Shown one piece after another: positions 26,517 through 34,545 of a stretch of 64,000 nt of DNA. Position 1 is the stretch's first letter. Each line of letters starts with the position of its first letter. The notes beneath the pieces were generated by a model that saw only the letters and a list, made by a program, of their open reading frames with translations, was not told the DNA's origin and searched no databases. A program made the position numbers and the translations under genes. The DNA is taken from contig NZ_JBGIYY010000001.1 in NCBI RefSeq assembly GCF_041380235.1, positions 1 to 64,000 of the forward strand. Direction: 5' to 3'. The stretch comes from Glaciecola sp041380235 (lineage in GTDB: Bacteria > Pseudomonadota > Gammaproteobacteria > Enterobacterales > Alteromonadaceae).

Positions 26517-28811
26517 CTATGCGATTTTTTTGTCTCTTGAAAACGCTAACAACGCCGCAGGTAAAACAATTAAATCTACGATCAGCGCTAAAACGATGAT
26601 GATCGCCGTGAGTGTTCCCATTTCGGAATTAATCGCAAAATCTGAAAAAGCGAGCACCCCAAAACCAGATGCCAGCACAATGGTGGTAACAATTAAGGCG
26701 CGACTCACATTTTTATAGGCAAACGTTACGCTCTCAACATTCGAAAGCCCTTGCTTTTGAGCCGATTGATATTTTACTAGGAAGTGCACTGTATCATCGA
26801 CAATGATGCCCAATGGCATAATCATGACTACCGCAAGTGCCATACTAATATTACCTGAAATAATCGCCCAGATAGCAAAGCCAAATACTGCCGGCATCAC
26901 ATTCGGTAGGATACTAATTGCTCCAAGTTTAAAACTTTTTAGCGCAAAAAATAGCAACACTGATATGAGAATAAGCGCAACGGCTGTGCCTTGAGCAATG
27001 CTTTGCATGTTCTGTTTGCCGATGTGTGCAAAAATGAGCGGTATGCTTGCGCCTTCCAGTCGATACTCAGGCGCTTCTTCGTTGAGCCATCGTTTTGCGC
27101 GGGCTTCAAGATCGGTTAACTCGTTGCTACCTAAGTTTTGTGTGGTTACCATCAGGCGCGTTCCCGACTTATTGATATCAATTTGATTGTTAACGTCGAG
27201 GCCAAAGGGTAAAGACATTTCATACAGCAATAAATACTGAGCGGCTAAATCGCGCTCTGCTGGGAGCTGATAGGCTGTCGGGTCGTCAGCATTCATGTTC
27301 ATATTTAAGCGCTTCATGACATTTGAGAATGAAATGACATGGTCAACCTCGCTTTGTTGCTCTAGCCAAGCAGTGAGCTTTTCAACGACCTCTAAAAATC
27401 TAGGCTCTAAAATGCCATTGTCTTTATCGGTGTAAATAGCCAAGTCGACAGTAGTGAGCCCAGTAAGCTTTTCTTGCTGAAATTCCGCATTATTTCTAAA
27501 GTCATTGCCCTCGTTAAAGTACTCGATGGGTATATCGTTTAGTTTATTTTGCGTCACCAAAAACGCTGATGCGATGGTTAAGCCAAAAGCGGCGACTAAG
27601 ACTATTTTGCAGTTTTTCGCTAACCACAGAGTAAGGGTATCCCAGCGCGTGCTTTGCTGACCAATAGCCGTTGCTTTGAATTTGAGGGTGAACTTATTGA
27701 GTATGACAGGCAGTAAGATAAGAGAAAACAAACATGCAAAAATTACCCCGATAGCAACCAGGTTGCCCATATCGTCGAGCACGGGTACGCGTGCGAAGTT
27801 GAGCGTTAAAAAACCAACCGCAGTTGTGACACTGGTGATGATGATGGCTTTGCGATTGAGCGCCAATGAACTCAAGATGGCGTCTTGTTGATTTTGACCC
27901 GTTTGCATGTAATAGCGAGTCCCTGAAATGATATGCACACAGTCGGCGATGGCCAGTGTCATGATGATCACGGGCACGTTTACGGTAGCAATATTAATAA
28001 ACATGCCAAGCCAACCTCCAACGCCCATAGTCGCAGCAATAGAAGCGGTGACAATAATTAGTGTTGCAACAGTGGCAAGTACTGAACGCATTAACACGCT
28101 CAGTAATATGGCAAAAATCGCTAGCATCGCTGGGAACAGGGTCATCGCATCTTTCTGAGCGGCTAATAAGAATGAGTCGGTCATGATGACCAAGCCGGTC
28201 AATCGAATATCATAGTCTGGGTTGTTTTCTACATAGGGGGCAACTGCGGCCCTCAAGTAATTCCCAATTTCGTTGATTTCTTTGGTTTGGTCGCCGTCTG
28301 GCAACTGCACGGTAATATTGATAAGGGCAACCTTGCCATCGGGAGAAATAAGCTTATTCAGTAACTCAGGCTCAGACAAACTCACCTTTTTTACCGTTTT
28401 GATGTAGTCAGGCGTTAGCCAATCGGATTCAAGCACCAAGTCTTCGACAATAAGATCGTCTTGCTCGGCGTAACTGCGCTGAAAATTGGTAATCGAATCA
28501 ACCCTTGTTGATAGCGGAACCTGCCAACTCATGTCGGTCAGTTCTTTGATTAAACTGAGACTTTGCTGGTTAAATAAGTCGCCGTCTCGCGCAGCAATCA
28601 GAATAGATGCGCTTTCATTTTTACTGAATATTTGCTGCATATTTTCGTATGCAAGACGCTGCGGATTATCGGCTTCAAAAAATACCTTATAGTCGCCTCT
28701 AAAATATAAGTTCTTAGCGCCAATCGCGCTGATCAGCAATACCATCAAACACAAAAACATTGTAAGTTTTGAGTTATTTAATATTTGCGCATCAAATTTA
28801 GAAAGGTTCAT
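26517..28811 (-). CDS. RND/MMPL family transporter (COG1033 type)
   Basis: 764 residues with the duplicated RND layout: one N-terminal helix, a large periplasmic loop, a six-helix bundle (about 215-390), a second periplasmic loop and a second bundle (about 590-760). Conserved blocks IMTLAIADCVHIISG and IMPLGIIVDDTVHFLVKYQ in the bundles contain the proton-relay Asp residues. Members of this group, shorter than AcrB and without a fusion-protein partner, export lipids or hydrophobic small molecules. No outer-membrane or adaptor gene is adjacent. It is upstream of the acyltransferase/ThiF pair on the same strand, separated by 491 bases, so it may export their product (inference). Confidence 0.83.
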   Translation of the reverse strand: MNLSKFDAQILNNSKLTMFLCLMVLLISAIGAKNLYFRGDYKVFFEADNPQRLAYENMQQIFSKNESASILIAARDGDLFNQQSLSLIKELTDMSWQVPLSTRVDSITNFQRSYAEQDDLIVEDLVLESDWLTPDYIKTVKKVSLSEPELLNKLISPDGKVALINITVQLPDGDQTKEINEIGNYLRAAVAPYVENNPDYDIRLTGLVIMTDSFLLAAQKDAMTLFPAMLAIFAILLSVLMRSVLATVATLIIVTASIAATMGVGGWLGMFINIATVNVPVIIMTLAIADCVHIISGTRYYMQTGQNQQDAILSSLALNRKAIIITSVTTAVGFLTLNFARVPVLDDMGNLVAIGVIFACLFSLILLPVILNKFTLKFKATAIGQQSTRWDTLTLWLAKNCKIVLVAAFGLTIASAFLVTQNKLNDIPIEYFNEGNDFRNNAEFQQEKLTGLTTVDLAIYTDKDNGILEPRFLEVVEKLTAWLEQQSEVDHVISFSNVMKRLNMNMNADDPTAYQLPAERDLAAQYLLLYEMSLPFGLDVNNQIDINKSGTRLMVTTQNLGSNELTDLEARAKRWLNEEAPEYRLEGASIPLIFAHIGKQNMQSIAQGTAVALILISVLLFFALKSFKLGAISILPNVMPAVFGFAIWAIISGNISMALAVVMIMPLGIIVDDTVHFLVKYQSAQKQGLSNVESVTFAYKNVSRALIVTTIVLASGFGVLAFSDFAINSEMGTLTAIIIVLALIVDLIVLPAALLAFSRDKKIA

Positions 28812-28902
28812 ATTCAGTATCTTTGTGATGAATTGATCAAAAGTGTAACGGACATTTGCAATATTTGCTGAGTTTTATATTGTTGCAAACAATACCGTTG
28901 TA

Positions 28903-29673
28903 TCAATTTGGCTCGCCCTCTAGCCACATATTGACAATAGCTGCATATTCATAGAATGCTGCCTCACTGCGCTTAAGGTGCAAGATTTCTGGCAGTGCGG
29001 GCTCAAAATTGAATTCATTTATATTGTAATGGTCCACTGGGAATAATGTATAACGGTTTATATTCACTTGCTGCATGAGTTTTGAAAGTCTGTAGCTATG
29101 AGTCGCGCTGCTCACCACGTAATAGTGTTCATAGGCAAATTCGCCTTGTTTTAGTGCAAATATTTCAGGTTTTGTGCCCGTATCAGCATAAATGGCTACA
29201 ATATCTGATTCAGGAACACCGAGTGCTATTAAAAATGTTTTCGCGGCATCGGCATATACGGCATCAGAATACTGGTTAAAATCGCCGCCGGTTAAGATGA
29301 TTGTTTGAGGCTGGTTTTTGTACATTAAAGAGGCCTGAACCAATCGCCGCAATGAGCAATCGTTCCATTGAGACACCATGGGTTTGTCTGGGGCATCATA
29401 GAAATAACAAGCCAATACAAAAATAGCACTGCTTTTATGCTCTTGCATATTTTCAAGTTGCATTGGGGGGGCAAAATTTTCTAATGGGGCAATTAACATA
29501 AAGCTAAAGAAGTATTGAGAGCATAGATACAACCAAGCGCCAGCGGCAATAAAACAGGCTTTATAGGTCTTTTTCCGTTGCGGTCGAAGGTATGCAAGCA
29601 AAAGTCCTATTGCAAGAATAAGAATTGCTTGATTTAATGGTGAAATAAACACCAAGGCTATATCTCTTAACAT
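28903..29673 (-). CDS. YdcF/ElyC family (DUF218) protein
   Basis: 256 residues. Two hydrophobic N-terminal segments (about 8-28 and 37-62) are followed by a DUF218 domain with IILTGGDFNQYSD, YADAAKTFLIALGVPESDI and YVVSSATHSYRLSKLMQQ. E. coli relatives (ElyC, SanA) affect envelope integrity and the supply of undecaprenyl-phosphate-linked precursors, which would suit an EPS-producing cell; the enzymatic activity is not established. It lies 91 bases upstream of the RND gene on the same strand and is divergent from the protease gene. Confidence 0.75.
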   Translation of the reverse strand: MLRDIALVFISPLNQAILILAIGLLLAYLRPQRKKTYKACFIAAGAWLYLCSQYFFSFMLIAPLENFAPPMQLENMQEHKSSAIFVLACYFYDAPDKPMVSQWNDCSLRRLVQASLMYKNQPQTIILTGGDFNQYSDAVYADAAKTFLIALGVPESDIVAIYADTGTKPEIFALKQGEFAYEHYYVVSSATHSYRLSKLMQQVNINRYTLFPVDHYNINEFNFEPALPEILHLKRSEAAFYEYAAIVNMWLEGEPN

Positions 29674-29739
29674 GGCAGTGAATAAACCTGATTACCTTTC
29701 AAGTTGTAAGGGTAGCAAATAAAATGGATATTTAGTTAT

Positions 29740-30552
29740 ATGAAATTAGTAAAGACACAATCATATTTTGGTTTAGGAGGAAACGTTTTAGCCTTTCTGG
29801 TGTTAATTTTCAGCACCATGTCTACCTATGCACAAACAAATCAATTGCGCCAATCATTGCCACAGCTCATCAAGCAAGTTCAGCCAAGCATTGTTGGTAT
29901 TGGTTTATACACGCCGCTAGAGTCAAAAAACCCACAGCTCTTGGGGACCGGGTTTGTGGTGGGTAACGGACGCTACGTGGTGACTAATTATCACGTTGTG
30001 GCTAAAGAATTAGAAACTAGTATTGTGCAGCGATATGTTGCGCTTGCCGGCAAGGGCACCCAGCCACAAATTTATTCTCTTGAAATTGTCGGGATTGATC
30101 CCGTTCACGACTTAGCGATTTTATCGATTAGCTCTGATCTACAGCCGGTAAAACTGGCATCAGATACTTTTATTGATGAAGGGTCAGATATATTCTTTAT
30201 GGGTTTTCCAATTGGCGCAGTACTAGGCTTATTTCCCGCCACGCACCAAGGCATTATTGCTGCAGTTGCACCAGATATTAATCCGGCTCGAAACGCCAAC
30301 GAACTCACTATTCAAATGTTGAGTCGCTTAAAAAAGCCGTTTATGATTTATCAACTTGACGCAACCGCATACCCGGGTAATAGCGGCAGTCCGGTGTTTA
30401 ACCGAGAAACCGGTGAAGTCATCGCGGTGATAAATAAAGTGTTTGTAAGCGCAGGCAAAGAGGCTGCCTTGACTAACCCAAGTGGCATCAGCTATGCCAT
30501 TCCGGTCAAACACCTCAGAAAGTTAGCCAAAGACAACGATATTACGTTATAA
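29740..30552 (+). CDS. Secreted trypsin-like serine protease
   Basis: 270 residues. A Sec signal peptide ends near residue 31 (STMSTYAQ). The catalytic triad is visible as His85 (TNYHVV), Asp124 (VHDLAIL) and Ser215 (GNSGSP). There is no PDZ domain after the protease fold, unlike DegP/DegS, so it resembles short S1C/Tsp-like proteases. It should act in the periplasm or outside. It is 121 bases upstream of the Tat/PqqD/HprK cassette on the same strand, but that cassette has its own sigma-54 promoter, so joint function is only a possibility. Confidence 0.82.
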   Translation: MKLVKTQSYFGLGGNVLAFLVLIFSTMSTYAQTNQLRQSLPQLIKQVQPSIVGIGLYTPLESKNPQLLGTGFVVGNGRYVVTNYHVVAKELETSIVQRYVALAGKGTQPQIYSLEIVGIDPVHDLAILSISSDLQPVKLASDTFIDEGSDIFFMGFPIGAVLGLFPATHQGIIAAVAPDINPARNANELTIQMLSRLKKPFMIYQLDATAYPGNSGSPVFNRETGEVIAVINKVFVSAGKEAALTNPSGISYAIPVKHLRKLAKDNDITL

Positions 30553-30622
30553 TTTTGTCAGCTTTTTTATCACTTTAAATAGCGGTAATAAAAAAACCAA
30601 ATGGAATCAATGAGTTGTACTT

Positions 30623-30638
30623 TGGCGCGATAATTGCT
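30623..30638 (+). promoter_or_regulatory. Sigma-54 (-24/-12) promoter of the Tat/PqqD/HprK-like cassette
   Basis: TGGCGCG-ATAA-TTGCT matches 11 of 12 positions of TGGCACG-N4-TTGCW, with exact GG-N10-GC spacing (GG at 30624-30625, GC at 30636-30637). The predicted start near 30649 leaves about 25 bases to the ATG at 30674. It is the best sigma-54 match noticed in the window. Confidence 0.85.
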
Positions 30639-30673
30639 AATACAAATCTAATTAGAAGTAACTGGTGATAATT

Positions 30674-31294
30674 ATGGAAAACAACGAATCTCAAAAAACG
30701 CAGACTGAAGAAATGGCGCCAGTAGTCAACACTCAAGGACGACGTTCATTTTTGCAAAAAGCCACCGCTGGCGCACTTATCGCGACCATCCCTGCTAAAT
30801 CTGTATGGGCGACGGGCTTAACAAATTCTATTGTTGCATCTGGCCACGGCTCTGATTTTGCTGGTGGGATGCAAATGCATCTTAAAGATTTTCATTTTTG
30901 GACTACAAACATTAGCCACGTTCCTGATGCTAAATATACTGATATTTTTGGCGGCCGAATAATCAAAAACGCGAGCAAGCAAACCTTCGACAGCCAAGCC
31001 AACAGAAACAAAACACTAGTTGAGGTATTGACTGAGCTTAATGTCAACAACAAGCTGAAGTTTCGCGGACCACAGAACATTAACTTAGAATTAATTGCTG
31101 TATATTTGAACGCGAAGTTTTCAGGCATGCATGGCATCAATTTTCCAGTCGTTGGAATGACCGGAAAACCCTACACATCGGCGGAGGCGCTTGCGCAAGG
31201 TATGTACGGCACTGCAATGAATATGGGTGGGTCACCGACATTGTTAGCCGGTGAGTTAGCAATGCTGAACACCAACAACTTCGCTATGCTATAG
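30674..31294 (+). CDS. Twin-arginine signal protein of unknown function, first gene of the HprK-related cassette
   Basis: 206 residues from the ATG at 30674, which has GGTGA 6 bases upstream; a GTG at 30665 is less likely. The N-terminus carries a Tat-type signal GRRSFLQKATAGALIATIP (about 22-40) with probable cleavage after SVWA (46). The mature part (~160 residues) is not recognised; it includes a stretch HLKDFHFWTTNIS and a C-terminal third rich in Gly, Met, Asn and Ala (YGTAMNMGGSPTLLAGE). No metal-cofactor motif is evident. It stands 4 bases before the PqqD-like gene, so it may be the substrate or product carrier of the cassette. I do not assign a function. Confidence 0.72.
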   Translation: MENNESQKTQTEEMAPVVNTQGRRSFLQKATAGALIATIPAKSVWATGLTNSIVASGHGSDFAGGMQMHLKDFHFWTTNISHVPDAKYTDIFGGRIIKNASKQTFDSQANRNKTLVEVLTELNVNNKLKFRGPQNINLELIAVYLNAKFSGMHGINFPVVGMTGKPYTSAEALAQGMYGTAMNMGGSPTLLAGELAMLNTNNFAML

Positions 31295-31298
31295 CTAG

Positions 31299-31523
31299 AT
31301 GCACTACAAGTTTGTAGACAAAGGGATGCTTATGCATCCCTTTTCAGATCAATCGGGTGTGGCTTTTTATCGACCAGATACTACTGTTATTACCAGCATC
31401 GGTTTGCCCTTAAATACTATCCAAGCTATGCTAGACTCCCCCGACCTTGATAAACCAGAAACCCAAAAAGTCCTTCATGAGCTCGAACATAACGGTTTTA
31501 TTGAAAAGATCGCACAACAGTGA
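31299..31523 (+). CDS. PqqD-family protein of an HPr-rel-A type system
   Basis: 74 residues. The segment RPDTTVITSIGLPLNTIQAML with a C-terminal winged-helix-like half (LHELEHNGFIEKI) resembles the PqqD fold, the recognition element that binds precursor peptides in ribosomal peptide pathways. Its stop overlaps the GTG start of the HprK-related kinase by 4 bases (GTGA), so both are coupled. As I recall, such a PqqD-like protein is the regular partner of HprK-related kinase A. It would bind a peptide or protein substrate, most simply the Tat-signal protein next door (inference). No clear Shine-Dalgarno precedes it; it is probably coupled to the gene before. Confidence 0.72.
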   Translation: MHYKFVDKGMLMHPFSDQSGVAFYRPDTTVITSIGLPLNTIQAMLDSPDLDKPETQKVLHELEHNGFIEKIAQQ

Positions 31524-32401
31524 AAACTGAAACGTTTACCTTATCTTTAGCGCCCTTTGTGTTTCATATCACAAGCGATATTGCCTTAGTGATAGAAAAC
31601 GCGAAAAGGATCTACCAAGACAAATTTTCTCAGCAAATTGATGACAGTATCTACATCGATTATTATTTGTCGGTGATGAAAAGTGAGGGTGTCCGAAAAT
31701 TTTACAAGCCACAGGCTCGCTTCTTCTGCGATAGCCGGGAGCCCTTTAAACCCTTAAATCATTCTCAAGCTTTTGCAATGCTCGAATGGGGCATGAATTG
31801 GACGGTGGCGGCTCATGAGTTGCAATATGTGATTATTCATAGCGCAGTGTTGGAGCGTGATGGCAAGGCCATTATTTTCCCTGCGCCACCTGGCTCAGGA
31901 AAAAGCACCCTAACCGCGCATCTCGCGAATAACGGTTGGCGCTTGCTGTCAGATGAGATGGCTCTTGTTTTACCGCATAGCGATACCGTAATTCCCTTTG
32001 TTCGACCTATTTGTTTAAAGAATCAATCGATAGCGCTAGCAAAAACCTGGTTTCCAGATTTAATTTATTCGAGTATTGCGAAAGACACGCATAAAGGTGA
32101 CGTTATCCACATGGCGCCAAGTCAGGAGGCTTTGCAACAGGCGAGTAAGCCTGCTCAGATCGTTGGCATTGTATATCCTAAATATGACCCAAGCGCTGAG
32201 CTAGATATATATCAGTTAAATATGCGCGAATCATTCATGCAGCTTGTTGAAAATGCATTTAATTTTACTGCCATAGGTCAAGACAGCTTCGAAACCGTTA
32301 CCGATTTAATTGAAAAAGTCGCGGTATTTGAAATTTGCTATAACAACCTTCACGAAGTGGATGTGTTTTTACAAGAAGAGATTATTAATCGTGGCAATTG
32401 A
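31520..32401 (+). CDS. HprK-related kinase A
   Basis: 293 residues. A Walker A loop APPGSGKST (about 122-130), followed by LLSDEMALV (about 142-150, the HprK-type acidic motif), identifies the C-terminal HPr kinase-like domain. The N-terminal ~110 residues differ from true HprK, and no HPr or PTS gene is nearby. The start is GTG, overlapping the PqqD gene by 4 bases; the stop overlaps the nucleotidyltransferase gene by 11 bases. It probably phosphorylates a protein or peptide of the cassette. HprK-like kinases are also known as tailoring enzymes of lasso peptides, which is a useful analogy, not proof. Confidence 0.82.
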   Translation: MKTETFTLSLAPFVFHITSDIALVIENAKRIYQDKFSQQIDDSIYIDYYLSVMKSEGVRKFYKPQARFFCDSREPFKPLNHSQAFAMLEWGMNWTVAAHELQYVIIHSAVLERDGKAIIFPAPPGSGKSTLTAHLANNGWRLLSDEMALVLPHSDTVIPFVRPICLKNQSIALAKTWFPDLIYSSIAKDTHKGDVIHMAPSQEALQQASKPAQIVGIVYPKYDPSAELDIYQLNMRESFMQLVENAFNFTAIGQDSFETVTDLIEKVAVFEICYNNLHEVDVFLQEEIINRGN

Positions 32402-33521
32402 TCAAACGCAAATTATCTCGCTGTTTTTGACACCTGAATTGTTTAAGGACTTTACACCCGTTGAACAATCACAAGCTGTCACGGTATTCAGAGAGCAAAA
32501 GATACTAGCTCGCATGTGCTATCGGCTTGAGGCTGCCGGAGTGTTTGACAGCCTCGATGCAAAAACGCAACGCCATCTGTTAAATGCAAAAAAAATTGCC
32601 GACCGCCAAAAAGAGCAGGTGTTTAATGAGGCTCGCGAATTGGCGCGTGTGCTGAGCAATACCGTAGGATATTTAATTTTTTTAAAGGGTGCGGCTTATT
32701 CGATGTGCTCAGGAAATCTGGGCAAGGGTCGCATCTACAGCGACATTGATGTCTTAGTGCCTAAAAAAGATATAAAGGCTTGCGAGCAACGACTTGCTAT
32801 TAATGGCTGGCTTGGGCAAGAGATCAGTGATTACGATGATAAGTACTATCGAAAATGGGCTCATGAAATTCCACCAATGGCACATGGTTTTAGAGGCACA
32901 ATAATTGATGTTCACCATAATATTGTGCCGATCATCTCAAAAGCGTCTTTAGATATAGATAGCTTGCTTGAACATAAAGAAGAGATCCTACCCGGTATTT
33001 TCGTATTGTCTGGTCCTGCTCAGCTCGTGCATGCTGCCATTCATCTATTTCGAAATGAGGAATACAAAGGCTCCTTCAGAGATTTAACTGATCTTTATTT
33101 AATGCTAGAGGGGCAAGATGAGAGTTTTGGTTTAGAGGCAATTAGCATTGCAGAACACATTGGGTTTAAGCATGAGCTAAGCCTCGCAATCCGATATGTG
33201 CATACAATTTTAAGTCTAGACATACCAGAAACAGTCTTGGCATCTGCGAAAAGCAGTGGTGCTAATGCTTTTAATGATTTTGTATTCTCTAAGGTGTTAT
33301 TACCTCAACATAAGCTGCTGGCAGGATCCGCCACACCTTTTAAGCACACATTGGCGATGATCCGTGGACATATCGTGAAAATGCCTCTACATATCCTAAT
33401 TTATCATTTAGTGCTTAAGTCTGCTCGGGGTATACTTGAAAGTATATTTGGCGCTCATATTTTTACGCCCAAAGACGATAACCCGCTGACAGCGACACAT
33501 CAAAAGGATGCTAATAAGTGA
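32391..33521 (+). CDS. Nucleotidyltransferase family protein (NTP_transf_5 type)
   Basis: 376 residues from the GTG at 32391, inside the end of the kinase gene with AGAAGAG about 10 bases upstream; a frame extension to 32310 lies wholly in the kinase and is rejected. FLKGAAYSM (about 97-105) and IYSDIDVLVP (about 115-124) form the nucleotidyltransferase metal site (Asp118 and Asp120), and IIDVHHNIVP follows. Members occur in EPS and in peptide-tailoring clusters. It may transfer a nucleotide to the product phosphorylated by the kinase; the substrate is unknown. It ends 4 bases inside the epimerase gene. Confidence 0.8.
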   Translation: MAIDQTQIISLFLTPELFKDFTPVEQSQAVTVFREQKILARMCYRLEAAGVFDSLDAKTQRHLLNAKKIADRQKEQVFNEARELARVLSNTVGYLIFLKGAAYSMCSGNLGKGRIYSDIDVLVPKKDIKACEQRLAINGWLGQEISDYDDKYYRKWAHEIPPMAHGFRGTIIDVHHNIVPIISKASLDIDSLLEHKEEILPGIFVLSGPAQLVHAAIHLFRNEEYKGSFRDLTDLYLMLEGQDESFGLEAISIAEHIGFKHELSLAIRYVHTILSLDIPETVLASAKSSGANAFNDFVFSKVLLPQHKLLAGSATPFKHTLAMIRGHIVKMPLHILIYHLVLKSARGILESIFGAHIFTPKDDNPLTATHQKDANK

Positions 33522-34534
33522 AAATTTTAGTTACCGGAGCCGCCGGGTTTATCGGCGCACACACGGCAAGGACCTTATTGGATCAAGATTTCAGCGTGGT
33601 GGGGATCGATAACGTCAATGACTATTACGATATCAGTTTAAAAGAAGCCCGAGTCGATTGGGTAAATACGCATCAAAACGCCAAACACTTCAGCTTTATA
33701 AAAATGGACGTTGCCGACCGCAGTGCCATGGAAGCACTTTTTGTAGAGCATCAGTTTGATCGTGTTATTCACTTAGCGGCGCAAGCTGGGGTAAGATATT
33801 CAATAGAAAATCCTCACGCTTATATCGACGCTAATATTGTTGGCTTTATGAATATTCTAGAAGGCTGCAGGAATCATAAGGTAGAGCATTTGGTATACGC
33901 CTCTAGCTCTTCTGTATATGGCGCAAATGAGGCAATGCCGTTTTCAGTGACCGACAATGTTGATCATCCTGTTTCACTTTATGCAGCAAGTAAAAAAGCC
34001 AATGAGCTAATGGCGCACACCTACAGCCACTTATATGGTCTAGCGACCACAGGCCTGCGCTTTTTCACGGTTTATGGACCATGGGGTCGCCCTGATATGG
34101 CGCCTTTTAAATTTACTAAGGCCATTAGCGAAGACAAGCCCATAGACGTATACAATTTTGGTAATCATCGCCGTGACTTTACGTATATTGACGACATTGT
34201 TGCCGGCGTTATTTCGTCGACTATGCATACTGCTCAGCCAAATCTAGAGTGGGATGGCAAGCAGCCTGACCCTAGCACCAGCAAAGCACCTTACCGCGTT
34301 TATAATATCGGTGCCCAGACGCCCGTGCATCTACTGACCTTTATCGAAACCATTGAGAACGCGCTCGGTAAAAAGGCTGAAAAGAACATGTTGCCGATGC
34401 AGCCTGGCGACGTTGAAGCAACCTACGCGGATGTAGAATCCTTGGTAAAAGATGTCGGATACCGCCCCAGCGTAAGCTTAGAGCAAGGTATTGCAGAGTT
34501 TGTCGCTTGGTATCAAGGCTACTATAAGTCATAG
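33518..34534 (+). CDS. NAD-dependent epimerase, UDP-glucuronate 4-epimerase type
   Basis: 338 residues, extended SDR fold. NAD site GAAGFIGAH (about 7-15), catalytic Ser129-131 region (YASSSSVYG), Tyr155 and Lys159 (YAASK). DNVNDYYDISLKEAR (about 31-45) and FFTVYGPWGRPDMAPF are typical of UDP-glucuronate 4-epimerases that supply UDP-galacturonate for capsules and EPS. The start is GTG with a 4-base overlap of the nucleotidyltransferase. It ends the cassette and is convergent with the ABC transporter gene 11 bases away, with no hairpin between them. It could feed the EPS machinery of the left part of the window. Confidence 0.87.
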   Translation: MKILVTGAAGFIGAHTARTLLDQDFSVVGIDNVNDYYDISLKEARVDWVNTHQNAKHFSFIKMDVADRSAMEALFVEHQFDRVIHLAAQAGVRYSIENPHAYIDANIVGFMNILEGCRNHKVEHLVYASSSSVYGANEAMPFSVTDNVDHPVSLYAASKKANELMAHTYSHLYGLATTGLRFFTVYGPWGRPDMAPFKFTKAISEDKPIDVYNFGNHRRDFTYIDDIVAGVISSTMHTAQPNLEWDGKQPDPSTSKAPYRVYNIGAQTPVHLLTFIETIENALGKKAEKNMLPMQPGDVEATYADVESLVKDVGYRPSVSLEQGIAEFVAWYQGYYKS

Positions 34535-34545
34535 CTATCTATGCA

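Noticed and set aside
29670..29690. GG-N10-GC pattern on the minus strand at the YdcF-like start
   Set aside because: It overlaps the start codon and matches only the GG and GC dinucleotides, so it cannot be the promoter of that gene.
32310..32390. Upstream extension of the nucleotidyltransferase frame
   Set aside because: It lies entirely inside the kinase gene; the GTG at 32391 has a ribosome site and gives normal coupling.
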